A stretch of 64,000 nucleotides of DNA from contig DASVQP010000085.1 in assembly GCA_036389135.1 (NCBI GenBank), forward strand, positions 62,001 to 126,000. Reading direction: 5' to 3'. The translations under genes were made by a program, and so were the position numbers. The DNA comes from Longimicrobium sp. (GTDB taxonomy: Bacteria > Gemmatimonadota > Gemmatimonadetes > Longimicrobiales > Longimicrobiaceae). Under the pieces are notes generated by a model. That model made no database searches. It was not told where the DNA came from and saw only the letters and a list, made by a program, of their open reading frames with translations. Within the stretch, counting starts at the first letter, position 1. The number at the start of each line of letters is the position of its first letter. Below, in pieces: positions 41,921 through 50,405 of the stretch.

Positions 41921-42027
41921 TACCGTCGCTCACTATCCGTGTGCATTGGAGGAAATGGTCTCGATCCTATGGATCGCACAGAACTTCTGTAGAGACGGTA
42001 CAACTCACACGTGGGGCCTGCTGTTCG

Positions 42028-43242
42028 TCACTCGGAGGCAGTGGGAAAAAGAGCGAGGGGGACCCGCTGCTCCGCCGCGCCGAGCCACGCATCGTGCAGC
42101 CACCCCGGCGCCGCATCGAGCCCGAGCGCGCGCGCATGGGCCAGCACGATCCCCCGCACCCGCGCGCGAGCGGCCGCGTCCGCGAGGCGGGTGACGGCCG
42201 CTTCGCCACGCGGACCGCGCGCGGCGAGCGGGTTGGCGGACCGCGCGGCGCTCCACTCCGCGACGGCGCTGTCGCGGATCGCCATCACCGCCGCCACCTC
42301 CTCGCGCACCGGTGCGCCGGCCTGGAGCAGCTCCATCATCCCGGGAGCGGCCCGGGCCGCGACCCGCGGAACAGGCCCGGCGCCGGCGCGCTTCACGATC
42401 CCGCTCGCCACCTCGAAGCCGCTCGGCACGCTCCCGGAACCCCATCGCGCAAGGAATGCGCGGCGAGACGCGTCCGGGAGGGGCGAGGCGACGGTCAGCA
42501 TCTCCATGAAAGGCCCCGCCGCCTCCGCGCGCGCGCCCGGCAGCAGCGCGAGCCCGTGTCCGCCCAGGAACTCGTCCTGCGCGGCGGTCAGGTAGCCGTT
42601 GCTGCGGCCACGCTCCGCCAGCGCGGCGGCCACGTAGCCGTCGAAAGTGCGCGCGAATATCTCGGCCGGGCGCTGGGCGTAGCGGCGCTGGAGCTCGGGC
42701 CCGCCGCGCATGGGCACCTCCGGCGGTCCGGGCATCCGCCGCACGGCCGTGGCGAAGCGGTCGCCGCGCCCGTTGCGGATGGCATCCTCGGTGGCGTACG
42801 CGGCGCGCGTTCCGTACCGCCCGTGCGCCACCTGCCAGTCCAGGTCGTGCCCCACCTCGTGGGCGATGGCGCCGGCCCCGCTCTCGGGGGGAAGGTGGAT
42901 GGTGCGCCCGTGCGGATCGTGGATGGCGAGCGCGACTCCCTCCTTCCCCGTGGAGCCGAAGCGGAACGCCGCGCCGCGCAGGTCCAGGCTCGGCAGGGCG
43001 ATCTCCAGGTCGGCGAGCGCGTTGCCCAGCATGCGCCGGTAGTAGGGACGCCAGGAGAGCGGCACGTCCCTGTCGAACTCCACCGCGCGCAGGCCGAACT
43101 CGCGCTTCAGGTCGGCGGTGGACGGGGCCGGAAAACCGGGATACCACACCTTCTCCTGCGCGTACGCCCGCATCCCCACCCCCGCCTCGGCCGCGACCAG
43201 GGCAACGATCTCCCGCACCGGCTCGGCGGCGGCGGCGATCAC
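42028..43242 (-). CDS. putative HExxH zinc metallopeptidase
   Basis: A 404-residue protein as drawn, starting at GTG 43242, which overlaps the upstream stop (GTGA). It has a zincin motif GAIAHEVGHDLDW with HEVGH at residues 128-132, and a downstream AEIFARTFDGYV whose Glu could be the third ligand, giving a gluzincin-like site. The fold family is not recognised. There is no signal peptide at this start. Because the frame stays open upstream past the upstream gene's stop, a single longer protein joined by a one-base shift is an alternative. Confidence 0.65.
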   Translation of the reverse strand: MIAAAAEPVREIVALVAAEAGVGMRAYAQEKVWYPGFPAPSTADLKREFGLRAVEFDRDVPLSWRPYYRRMLGNALADLEIALPSLDLRGAAFRFGSTGKEGVALAIHDPHGRTIHLPPESGAGAIAHEVGHDLDWQVAHGRYGTRAAYATEDAIRNGRGDRFATAVRRMPGPPEVPMRGGPELQRRYAQRPAEIFARTFDGYVAAALAERGRSNGYLTAAQDEFLGGHGLALLPGARAEAAGPFMEMLTVASPLPDASRRAFLARWGSGSVPSGFEVASGIVKRAGAGPVPRVAARAAPGMMELLQAGAPVREEVAAVMAIRDSAVAEWSAARSANPLAARGPRGEAAVTRLADAAARARVRGIVLAHARALGLDAAPGWLHDAWLGAAEQRVPLALFPTASE

Positions 43243-44270
43243 GGCGTGCTCGGCGGCGAGCGTTTCCTCCGTGCGCGCCCGCGCAGCAGGCGCTCCGCGG
43301 CGCGGGTGCCTGCGCGGCCGCGTGCGGCGCGCCGCAACTGTTCGTCGTAGCGGTTCACAGCGATCCAGACCGGCGACTGCGTGGGGTACGAGTGGTCGCG
43401 GGCCAGCTTCGCCAGCCGCCGCGCCACGGCAGGGCGCAGGCGGGGGAGCCCGTCGCGGATCGCCGGTGCGCCCACTCCGGCACCGCGCACCGCCTCCACC
43501 CGCGCCACCAGCCCCAGCGCCTGTTCGGCCGCCTCTTCCTCCAGCGCGGGGGCGCGGGGAGCGCCTGGAGGGGCTTCGACCTCGAAGCGCCGCGCCCTGC
43601 GCCACTCCACCAGCAGCGCGAACGGATGCTTCCCGCCGCGCGAGGCGTGCGCCAGCAGACGCGCGGCATCGCGGCGGGCCAGCTCGCGGTCGCGGGCCAG
43701 CGCGGCGGCCGATGCGGCGAGCGCCGGCGCCGCCTGCGACACTGTGCGGCTCGCGGTCGCCAGCCGGTACGCCTCGCGCGCGGCGAGCTCGCCCGAGCGG
43801 GGGTCGGCGGCGCCACGCACCGCGCCATCGATCAGCTCCAGGTGCATCCGCGCAGTGGCCGAGTCTCCGGGGTCGCCGACCCGCGCGAGCGACCGCGGAT
43901 CGAGCTCGTACCCGCGCCCGGCGTGCGTGGCGTCCAGCAGCGCCCACACCAGCGGCACGCGCGTGGCGGGGGTGAGGCGCGGATCGCGAAGGGCGTACTC
44001 CATCAGCCGGAACGGACTCCCCAGCCCCAGACGCAGCCGCTCCACGTATCCGGCGGAGATCACCTCCTCGGCCGTCATCGCCGACGCGGGACGGGGTGCC
44101 ACCAGCCTCTCCACGTAGCGCGCGCCGGCCGCCAGCTCGCCCGAGAAGCCGGGCGCGGGCGCTTCGGGCGCGCGGCCGCCGCATCCCGCTCCGGAGAGGA
44201 GCAGGGCCCACACGGCGATCGTGCGGCCGATCGAAGGCCGGCGTGCGTGCCTGGTGGCGAGCAGATCCAC
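43239..44270 (-). CDS. lipoprotein with helical repeats, coupled to metallopeptidase
   Basis: A 343-residue exported protein. The N-terminus is basic, then VWALLLSGAGC forms a lipobox. The mature part is helical and alanine/arginine-rich (RLMEYALRDPRLTPATRVPL, LARVGDPGDSATARMHLELI) and looks like an all-helical scaffold; no family is recognised. The last residues (GRARRKRSPPSTP) are in a frame that differs by one base from that of the following metallopeptidase, whose codons just upstream of its GTG continue the same style of sequence (ARTEETLAAEHA). The pair may be one gene broken by a frameshift or a coupled pair. Confidence 0.65.
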   Translation of the reverse strand: MDLLATRHARRPSIGRTIAVWALLLSGAGCGGRAPEAPAPGFSGELAAGARYVERLVAPRPASAMTAEEVISAGYVERLRLGLGSPFRLMEYALRDPRLTPATRVPLVWALLDATHAGRGYELDPRSLARVGDPGDSATARMHLELIDGAVRGAADPRSGELAAREAYRLATASRTVSQAAPALAASAAALARDRELARRDAARLLAHASRGGKHPFALLVEWRRARRFEVEAPPGAPRAPALEEEAAEQALGLVARVEAVRGAGVGAPAIRDGLPRLRPAVARRLAKLARDHSYPTQSPVWIAVNRYDEQLRRAARGRAGTRAAERLLRGRARRKRSPPSTP

Positions 44271-44788
44271 GGGAATCCGGGGCTTGAGGACGACGTGCGC
44301 TGAGACCCGGCGTTCATGCGCCTCAAAGGTCTACCCCCGGGTGGGTCCGAAAGTGCTACTCACCTCCTGGCCGGGTCAGAACGGCGCCTCCCCTGGAACC
44401 CGGGGCGCGCAAGCAGAGTAGCAGCAGCACCTTCCAGCGATCCGCGGGTATCGCCCAAACGCCCGTCACCCCCGCGCCTGCCGCGCGGAGGCACGGAACG
44501 GGCGATGTCATCCGCACTCGCGAGGATCCATGCCCGCACCCCCTAGAACCCGAGCACGACGAAGTGCGCCCACTGCGACGGCGTCCGTTTCCGCTGGCGG
44601 GTGAAGCGCGTCCGCGGCACCGGCACCGCCTCGCTGCGGACGCTGGTCTGGACCTGCCAGGGGTGCGGCGGCGATTTTGAGGAACCGCTTTCAACCGACC
44701 GCCACACGAACGGCACACAACGAGCTCCTTAGCGCCGCGCCGGACGATCCGCAAACCACACCGACAGGCCACACCAGAGGATGACCCG
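44271..44788. other. 518-base intergenic stretch
   Basis: Apart from a possible zinc-ribbon remnant (44543-44731) no gene is supported. No strong terminator or promoter could be identified; the region is less codon-biased than its neighbours. Confidence 0.6.
44543..44731 (+). pseudogene. zinc-ribbon fragment without a start codon
   Basis: One open frame reads KCAHCDGVRFRWRVKRVRGT and then RTLVWTCQGCGGDFEEP, two CxxC knuckles about 30 residues apart as in small zinc ribbons. The frame opens directly after a TAG and has no ATG, GTG or TTG before the first knuckle. It looks like the remainder of a small zinc-binding protein that lost its 5' end. It could also be chance. Confidence 0.35.
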
Positions 44789-46093
44789 ATGATCCAAACC
44801 CGCCGCGCGGTCCTTGCCGTCGCGCCGCTGGCCCTGATCGCAGGCGCGGTAATCGGAATCGGAACCGCCCCCCGCGCGTCCGAGGCCGCCCCGACGCACA
44901 TCGAGGCGGCGCAGCCCGCCCCACCGCCACCCGTGCCCGCGGCCCCGCAGCCGCGCGCCGAAGCCCGCGTCGTCTGGGTGAACCGCTGGGAGTACCGCAC
45001 GGCGGCCGACGTGCGCCGCATCATGGAGCGCGCCACGCGGGCGAAGCTCAACATGGTGTACTTCCAGGTGCGAGGCCCCTCGGACGCCTACTATCGTTCC
45101 GAGCTGGACCCCTGCTCCGTGCGCCTGTGCGGGCGGCTGGGCGGCACCCCGTCGTGGGACCCGCTCGAAGTGGCCGTGCGCGAGGCGCATGCGCGCGGGC
45201 TGCAGCTTCACGCCTGGATCAACGCGCTGTCCGGTTGGGACTCGCAGGAGGGCGACTTCTGCCGCCTCCTGCAGCCGAGCGCGCCCGGACGGCCCGACCA
45301 CATCCTGGTTAGGCACCCGGAATGGGCGATGCACACCCGCGCCGGCCGCCCGATGGCATGCCCGAACGGCGAGGAGTACGTCTACCTCTCCCCCGGCAAC
45401 CCCGGCGTGCGCACCCACCTGGCCCGCGTCGCCGCCGACGTGGTGCGGCGCTACCGGGTTGACGGCGTGCACCTGGACCGCATCCGCTACCCCGGCTCCG
45501 GGTACGGGTGGGACCGCGCCAGCCTGGCCGCCTTCGGGCGCGACCCGGCCGCCGATCCCGCCGGGTGGGCCCGCTTCCGCCGCGAGATGGTGAGCCGCAC
45601 CGTGCGCGAGACCGCCGACAGCATCCGCGCAGTACGCCGCGTGCCGCTCTCCGCGGCCGTGTGGCCCATCTACGACCGCGACCGCTTCGGATGGCCGTCG
45701 TCCAGCGGGATCGGGCAGTTCTACCAGGACACCTGGGGATGGGCGCGCGAGGGGTCGCTGGACGTGGCCGTGCCCATGGCCTACTTCCGCGTCAACGAGC
45801 AGCCCTGCACCTACCTGCGCCGTCCCGGCCGCGAGCCGAATCCGGACTGGCGCTGCATGCTGGAGGACCAGTTGGCGGGAATGCGTCCCACCGGGCGGCA
45901 CGTGTACATCGGCATCGCCTCCGGCATGCCGCACGACGAGCTCGCGCGCCAGATCCGCATCGGGCGCGAGCGGGGCGTGCAGGGCTTCTCCTTCTACTCC
46001 TTCGACAACCTGAACGGCCGCGGCGCCGTTCCCTTCCTGGGCGACGGCCCCTTCCGCGAGCCCGCCGTCGTCCCGCCGATGCCCTGGATGTGA
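44789..46093 (+). CDS. secreted glycoside-hydrolase-like (GHL10) protein
   Basis: A 434-residue exported protein. The signal peptide (VLAVAPLALIAGAVIGIGTA) is followed by a Pro/Ala linker. The domain from ~60 onward has the TIM-barrel landmarks of the GHL10/YngK family: RVVWVNRWEYRTAADVRRI, KLNMVYFQVRGPSDAYYRS, GLQLHAWINAL, VDGVHLDRIRYPG, and GVQGFSFYSFDN. Acidic HLDRIRYP is the likely active-site region. The substrate is probably a wall or exopolysaccharide glycan, by analogy only. Start ATG 44789 with GAGG eight bases before. Confidence 0.8.
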   Translation: MIQTRRAVLAVAPLALIAGAVIGIGTAPRASEAAPTHIEAAQPAPPPPVPAAPQPRAEARVVWVNRWEYRTAADVRRIMERATRAKLNMVYFQVRGPSDAYYRSELDPCSVRLCGRLGGTPSWDPLEVAVREAHARGLQLHAWINALSGWDSQEGDFCRLLQPSAPGRPDHILVRHPEWAMHTRAGRPMACPNGEEYVYLSPGNPGVRTHLARVAADVVRRYRVDGVHLDRIRYPGSGYGWDRASLAAFGRDPAADPAGWARFRREMVSRTVRETADSIRAVRRVPLSAAVWPIYDRDRFGWPSSSGIGQFYQDTWGWAREGSLDVAVPMAYFRVNEQPCTYLRRPGREPNPDWRCMLEDQLAGMRPTGRHVYIGIASGMPHDELARQIRIGRERGVQGFSFYSFDNLNGRGAVPFLGDGPFREPAVVPPMPWM

Positions 46094-46110
46094 TACCCCC
46101 ACGGCTTGTC

Positions 46111-46140
46111 TCACGCAGAGACGCAGGAGAGAACTGCAAC
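46111..46140. repeat. left half of a family A repeat
   Basis: TCACGCAGAGACGCAGGAGA matches the left arm of family A, 17 bases after the GHL10 stop, but the right arm is missing. The insertion sequence starts nine bases later, which suggests the repeat was cut by that event. Confidence 0.6.
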
Positions 46141-46214
46141 TGCATGGCTCACACTAGGGGTTCGACAGCGCCTGCTGACACGCGCGCGTAACTGCTTGTG
46201 TTAGATGGAGATGC

Positions 46215-46257
46215 AACAAAGCCGCCCCGGGCGCATGTACAACGCGCCTGGAGCGGC
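46215..46257 (-). terminator. terminator of the transposase gene
   Basis: In the leftward direction GCCGCTCCAGGCGC pairs with GCGCCCGGGGCGGC (one G-U, one mismatch) around a nine-base loop, followed by TTTGTTG. Confidence 0.65.
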
Positions 46258-46275
46258 CTCAGGTGGGTTAACCCG

Positions 46276-47919
46276 TTACCCTGTTGTCGCTTGCAGGATT
46301 TTGGGCGGTAGCGGAGCCTTGCAACAATTCAAAAGATCGCGCTCCGCCTTGGTCAGCGCCTTGGTCTGAAGGACGGATGCGCGATCCGTGGTGAGCTCGG
46401 TGAGGGAAATCCTCTCCAGCTGTTCGCGAATCTGTTCCCAGCCGGCCTGCGTGCGGTTCTCCGCGATGCGGATCAGCAGGTAGGCGAGGACGCAGATGTG
46501 CACGTGGGCGGCGATGCGCTCGGGAGTGCGGTGCTGGACGGGCTCGAGGTCCAGCACGCTCTTCATCGAGCGGAAGGCCCGCTCCGCTCTCCAGAGATCC
46601 CGGTAGCCGAGGACCAACTCTTCCGCCGGCATGCCGAGCTCGTTGGCGACCAGCACGTACTTGCCGTCGTGCCGGGCCGCGGCTCGGACGCGGGCGGGAT
46701 CGATCCGCAGCTTCCCATCCGGCTCCTTCGCCAGGTAGCGTGCGTAGCCGGGCTTGGAGAGCAGAGATCGGCCGGCGCGCGTATTTCCAGATGCAGCGCC
46801 CTTCCTCCGATCGGCGAGCGCCGCCCCGAGCCGCTCCAGGATTGTGGCGCGGGTGCGGGCGTCCCGCTCCGCCCGCGCCTCGCTCCGGCAGAGCAGGTAG
46901 CGCAGGGTGCGGGCTCCGTCATCGATCTGCGTCTCCTTGACGCCGAGCCCCTCGCGCACCGGGCGGTAGCGGCCGCGCAGCGAGAGCAGGTGCGCCTCCA
47001 GCGCGGGATCGGTCCGCAGCGGAAAGCCGAGAAGGTACTTCAGGCGGCGCGATTCGAGGAAGTCGAGGTTCGCCTGGCTCACCATCCCCCGGTCCCCCAC
47101 GAACAGGAAGTGCCGGGGCCGCAGGCCCAGGAGGTCTCTGGTGACCTCTTCCACCGTGCTCACGTCGATGCGATTGCCCGGATAGATCCAGTGACGCACC
47201 GGGATGCCGTCGCGGTTGATCGCCAGCGCAACCACTATCTGCGGCAGGTCCGGACGCTTCTTCTTCGAGTAGCCGTGGCGCCGGAGCCCTCCCTCGGGGT
47301 CCGCCTGTTCGAGATGGAAGCTGACGCTGGTCGTGTCGTAGAAGAGGACCGAGACGTCTGCGCTGAGCAGGTCCGTCACCTGGAAGTACAGGTGCTCCTG
47401 CAGCTCGGGCATCCCGGCGTGGAGGAAGTCCATGGCGCGATACAGGTGCTGCACTTCGAGCTCGGCGCCGCCGAGATCGAGCCCGGGGATCCACGCGCTG
47501 GCGCCGGCCCAGCGGGAGCAGGCGAGCTTCGAGGCCGGGGCGAGGGCGCGGTGAGCGACGAGCGCGAAGAGCGCCCGCTCCACCGGCTGCTCGAATGCAC
47601 GCGCTTCGAGCGCATGGGAGAAGAACAGGTCCAGCCCCAGCTCCCTCCAGAGCGAATTGAGGAGGTGGGTGCCCCCGAACGTCCACGTGCGCGTCACTTC
47701 CAGACCCGGGGCGGTCGGTGGCGCAGCGGGATCGAGATACCGGCTGAGCTGGTCTACCAGACGCCGGATCTGCTCCAGGTCGAGCTGGTCCGTGCGTCCG
47801 AAGGAGTGGAGGATGCGGGTTTGCACGCGGCCCTGCGCGTCCCGCTCGCCTTCTACGAGCTGGAGGTAGCGGGTGTCAGGGCCGCGCTTGCGCGGTGAGA
47901 CGACTTCGCGGAGGTACAT
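46276..47919 (-). CDS. IS1634 family transposase
   Basis: A 547-residue DDE transposase of the IS4 superfamily, full length. VLFYDTTSVSFHLEQ gives the first Asp, FLFVGDRGMVSQANLDF the second, and YRDLWRAERAFRSMKSVLD holds the catalytic Glu region. The C-terminus AAHVHICVLAYLLIRI is also typical. The ATG at 47919 (MYLREVVSPRKRGPDTR) is used; a TTG two codons earlier is possible. It appears intact, so the element may still be active. Confidence 0.92.
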   Translation of the reverse strand: MYLREVVSPRKRGPDTRYLQLVEGERDAQGRVQTRILHSFGRTDQLDLEQIRRLVDQLSRYLDPAAPPTAPGLEVTRTWTFGGTHLLNSLWRELGLDLFFSHALEARAFEQPVERALFALVAHRALAPASKLACSRWAGASAWIPGLDLGGAELEVQHLYRAMDFLHAGMPELQEHLYFQVTDLLSADVSVLFYDTTSVSFHLEQADPEGGLRRHGYSKKKRPDLPQIVVALAINRDGIPVRHWIYPGNRIDVSTVEEVTRDLLGLRPRHFLFVGDRGMVSQANLDFLESRRLKYLLGFPLRTDPALEAHLLSLRGRYRPVREGLGVKETQIDDGARTLRYLLCRSEARAERDARTRATILERLGAALADRRKGAASGNTRAGRSLLSKPGYARYLAKEPDGKLRIDPARVRAAARHDGKYVLVANELGMPAEELVLGYRDLWRAERAFRSMKSVLDLEPVQHRTPERIAAHVHICVLAYLLIRIAENRTQAGWEQIREQLERISLTELTTDRASVLQTKALTKAERDLLNCCKAPLPPKILQATTG

Positions 47920-48089
47920 GTGCAACAGGATAGGCCCAATCCTGCTGCGAAGTCAAGGCGGAGTAGAAATCCATGTACAACATGTTTTCGGTGAATCCAA
48001 CGATTTTGGATACGAAAGTCCAGCAATGGCGCCAATTCCGTCTCTCGCGTGTAGCTTTCACTGTCGAACGCCTACTGTGTGAAGCTTCC

Positions 48090-50255
48090 TCACCGCGGCT
48101 CGTCCTCGAGGCCCGGGCGGTAGCGGCGGATGGTGGTGCGCTCCACGTCGGCTTCGGTGAAGGCGACGGGCTTCATGCGGTTGGCGGCGAACATGGCGGC
48201 CTGGTCGTCGTGGTGCGGCGAGCCGGGGCGGCTGCTCTGGCCGTACGCCAGCACGCTGTAGGCGCGCACCGGGGTGGTGAACTCCACCGCCAGCACCCAC
48301 CCGTCGCCCGTGACGCTGGTGCGCGTGCCGTCCGCCTCTTCGCGGAAGCCGAGGACGCGAAAGCACCCCATCTGCCCGCTGCACCCGCCCACCGGCACGT
48401 CCACCGAGCCGTGGCGCACGCGGTGCACCCTGCCCCACTCTACGTCCACGCCGCCCCACTTGCGCTTCGTCTCCGCCACGGCCCAGGTGAAGGCTTCCAC
48501 GGCGCGGCCGGCGTCGGCCAGGCCGTGCGGGGTGGCCATGGGGTCGGCGGCGGTCCAGGGGCGGCGGAAGAGCGCCTCGGCGGGCGCGGGGAAGCCGACC
48601 GATGCGGCGCTGGGCCGCGCCTGGGGTGCGGTGCTCACGTAGCGACGCCACCAGGTCTCGAACAGGAGCCCGCCCTGGCTCTCCGCCGCCACCGTGTTGT
48701 CCCACCGCTCCAGCACCGCGACGGCGTCGGCCACTTCGCCGGCGGGCGCGGTGGCGCGCACGGCCTTCACCAGGTCGTCCTTGACGCGGTCGGCCAGGAT
48801 CATCCGCATGCTGTGCTTCATGCGAATCACGTCTTCCAGCGTCACCTTGCGCGTGTTGTGGAGGAGCTCCAGCGAGTGCTGGCTGCGCAGCCGCAGCTCC
48901 ACGTCCGGGAAGTTGGCGGGGTAGCGGCTTCGCGGAAGCGGCTGGTGGAGGTTGGTGAGGTACGGCGGATCGTTCTCGTTGCGAACGTAGCCGCCGCGCG
49001 GATTGAGCACCTGCGGCAGCGAGTCGAAGGGAACCACCTTCGTCCAGACTTCGGAGCTGCGCGATGCGGGCACCACGGCCGTGTCGCCGCCGGAGGGGTG
49101 CGGAAGGGAGGGAAGGGTGGCGTTCCACACGTAGAAGATGTTCCCGTCGCGGTCCGCGTAGGTCAGGTTGGAGGTGACGCGCGCGCGCATCTTCATCGCG
49201 TTCGTCCACTCCGTCCGGTTCCGCGCCCGCATCATCTTCAGGAACTGCTCGCCGCCGCGGAACTCGTTCTCCCCCGCCGCGCGCAGCACGTACACCTTGC
49301 CCCCGCCACGATGGATGACGGGGCCCAGCGGCGAGCTCCAAGTGTCGCGCGTCTCGCGGCCGATGCCGGGGCCGTTGCGGAAGTCGATGGTCTCCTCAAC
49401 GCGGCGCAGAGGGACGGAGCCGCCGTCAAAGAGGTAGTGGTCGGGGCGGGCGGGGTCCACGTCGAGGGCGTAGACCTCCTCCAGGTCGGGGGCGTTGTTG
49501 GTGGTGGCCCAGCCGAGGTACGGGTTGAAGCCGCCCACCAGCACGATGGGGCCGCCCAGCCGGAAGTCGCCGTAGAAGTCCATGGCGCCGGGGACGGTCA
49601 CGTGCGCCTCGTAGTAGCCGGCGGACCAGGCGAGGTGCGGGTTTCGCAGCAGGATGGCGCGCCCGGAGCGCGTGCGGCTCGGCGCCAGCGCCCAGGCGTT
49701 GGAGCCGTCCTCGGAGGGTCCCTCCGCGGCCGGTGCCGCGCCGTCGCGGCGGGGCGCGACGCCGCGCAGCCGGTCGATCAGGCGGCCCAGGCCGGGAGTG
49801 CCGGTGCCGCCCATCCCCTGCGCGTGCACGTCGGCGCCGGTGAAGGCGGGGCGCACCCACGACGGGACCTCCGCCGCGTGCAGCTCCACGTAGCGGTTCA
49901 CGCCGGCGGCGAAGCCCTCGTACATGTCGCGCGTGTCCTGCTCCAGCTGCGGGAGCGTGGCCACGGCGCGGCGGTGCACGGGGCGGTAGGCGAAGTCCGA
50001 GTCCAGGCTGTCCGCACCGAAATGGAGGGCCAGCTCGCCGCGCGCGCGCAGCAGCCCCAGCACGATGCGCGGGCCGTGGTCCTCCATCTGCACCCAGCCG
50101 AGCGCGAAGCCGGCGGCGCGGAAGTTCTCCGCGCGGATGTGCGGAACGCCGTACGCGGTGCGGCGGATCTCCACCTGCCGGGCGAGCTCCGCCTGCGCGG
50201 CGGCGGCCGGCGCGTACGCGGCCAGGACGAGAACGACCCACGCTCGCAGCTTCAT
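48090..50255 (-). CDS. penicillin-acylase-type (S45) N-acyl amidase
   Basis: A 721-residue Ntn hydrolase precursor. It has a signal peptide (AWVVLVLAAYAPAAAAQ), an alpha-subunit region (RTAYGVPHIRAENFRAAGFA, GWVQMEDHGPRI), and a spacer cut before the nucleophile Ser185 in EDGSNAWALAPSRT, then the beta subunit (LLRNPHLAW, GGFNPYLGWATTNNAPD). Self-cleavage would give a periplasmic heterodimer that removes acyl groups from amides such as N-acyl amino acids, acyl-homoserine lactones or beta-lactams. The substrate is not deducible. The ATG is at 50255. It is divergent from an aminoacylase-type gene. Confidence 0.92.
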   Translation of the reverse strand: MKLRAWVVLVLAAYAPAAAAQAELARQVEIRRTAYGVPHIRAENFRAAGFALGWVQMEDHGPRIVLGLLRARGELALHFGADSLDSDFAYRPVHRRAVATLPQLEQDTRDMYEGFAAGVNRYVELHAAEVPSWVRPAFTGADVHAQGMGGTGTPGLGRLIDRLRGVAPRRDGAAPAAEGPSEDGSNAWALAPSRTRSGRAILLRNPHLAWSAGYYEAHVTVPGAMDFYGDFRLGGPIVLVGGFNPYLGWATTNNAPDLEEVYALDVDPARPDHYLFDGGSVPLRRVEETIDFRNGPGIGRETRDTWSSPLGPVIHRGGGKVYVLRAAGENEFRGGEQFLKMMRARNRTEWTNAMKMRARVTSNLTYADRDGNIFYVWNATLPSLPHPSGGDTAVVPASRSSEVWTKVVPFDSLPQVLNPRGGYVRNENDPPYLTNLHQPLPRSRYPANFPDVELRLRSQHSLELLHNTRKVTLEDVIRMKHSMRMILADRVKDDLVKAVRATAPAGEVADAVAVLERWDNTVAAESQGGLLFETWWRRYVSTAPQARPSAASVGFPAPAEALFRRPWTAADPMATPHGLADAGRAVEAFTWAVAETKRKWGGVDVEWGRVHRVRHGSVDVPVGGCSGQMGCFRVLGFREEADGTRTSVTGDGWVLAVEFTTPVRAYSVLAYGQSSRPGSPHHDDQAAMFAANRMKPVAFTEADVERTTIRRYRPGLEDEPR

Positions 50256-50405
50256 CTGCCATCCCCGGTTGAGAGCGCGCGCCGCGGCACTTGTGCGCCG
50301 CCCGGCCGCCTCGCACTATCAGGCACATCCAACTTTCTGGCGAATATACCCCGGCGCCCCTGACGCACAAGGACGCGCCCGGTCCCCTCCCCCGGAGCCG
50401 TGCCA

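Larger units (their letters stand above)
46149..48082. mobile_element. IS1634-type insertion sequence
   Basis: About 1.93 kb. Left end TCACACTAGGGGTTCGACAG (46149-46168) and the complement of the right end, TCACACAGTAGGCGTTCGACAG (48061-48082), are inverted repeats differing by one 2-base indel and one substitution; weaker similarity continues inward (ACACGCG) for ~40 bases. One transposase gene fills the element. No clear target duplication is seen (GCATGGC left, AGCTTCC right). CATGTACAAC also occurs as a direct repeat inside both ends (46234 and 47972). The right end is seven bases from the acylase gene stop. Confidence 0.8.

Noticed and set aside
44356-45054. Minus-strand frame of 232 codons
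   Set aside because: It overlaps the signal peptide and start of the GHL10 gene and has no recognisable features.
50256-50405. Promoter boxes between the divergent acylase and aminoacylase genes
   Set aside because: TTGGAT and TGATAG on the minus strand are only five bases apart, and nothing better was found, so no promoter is claimed.
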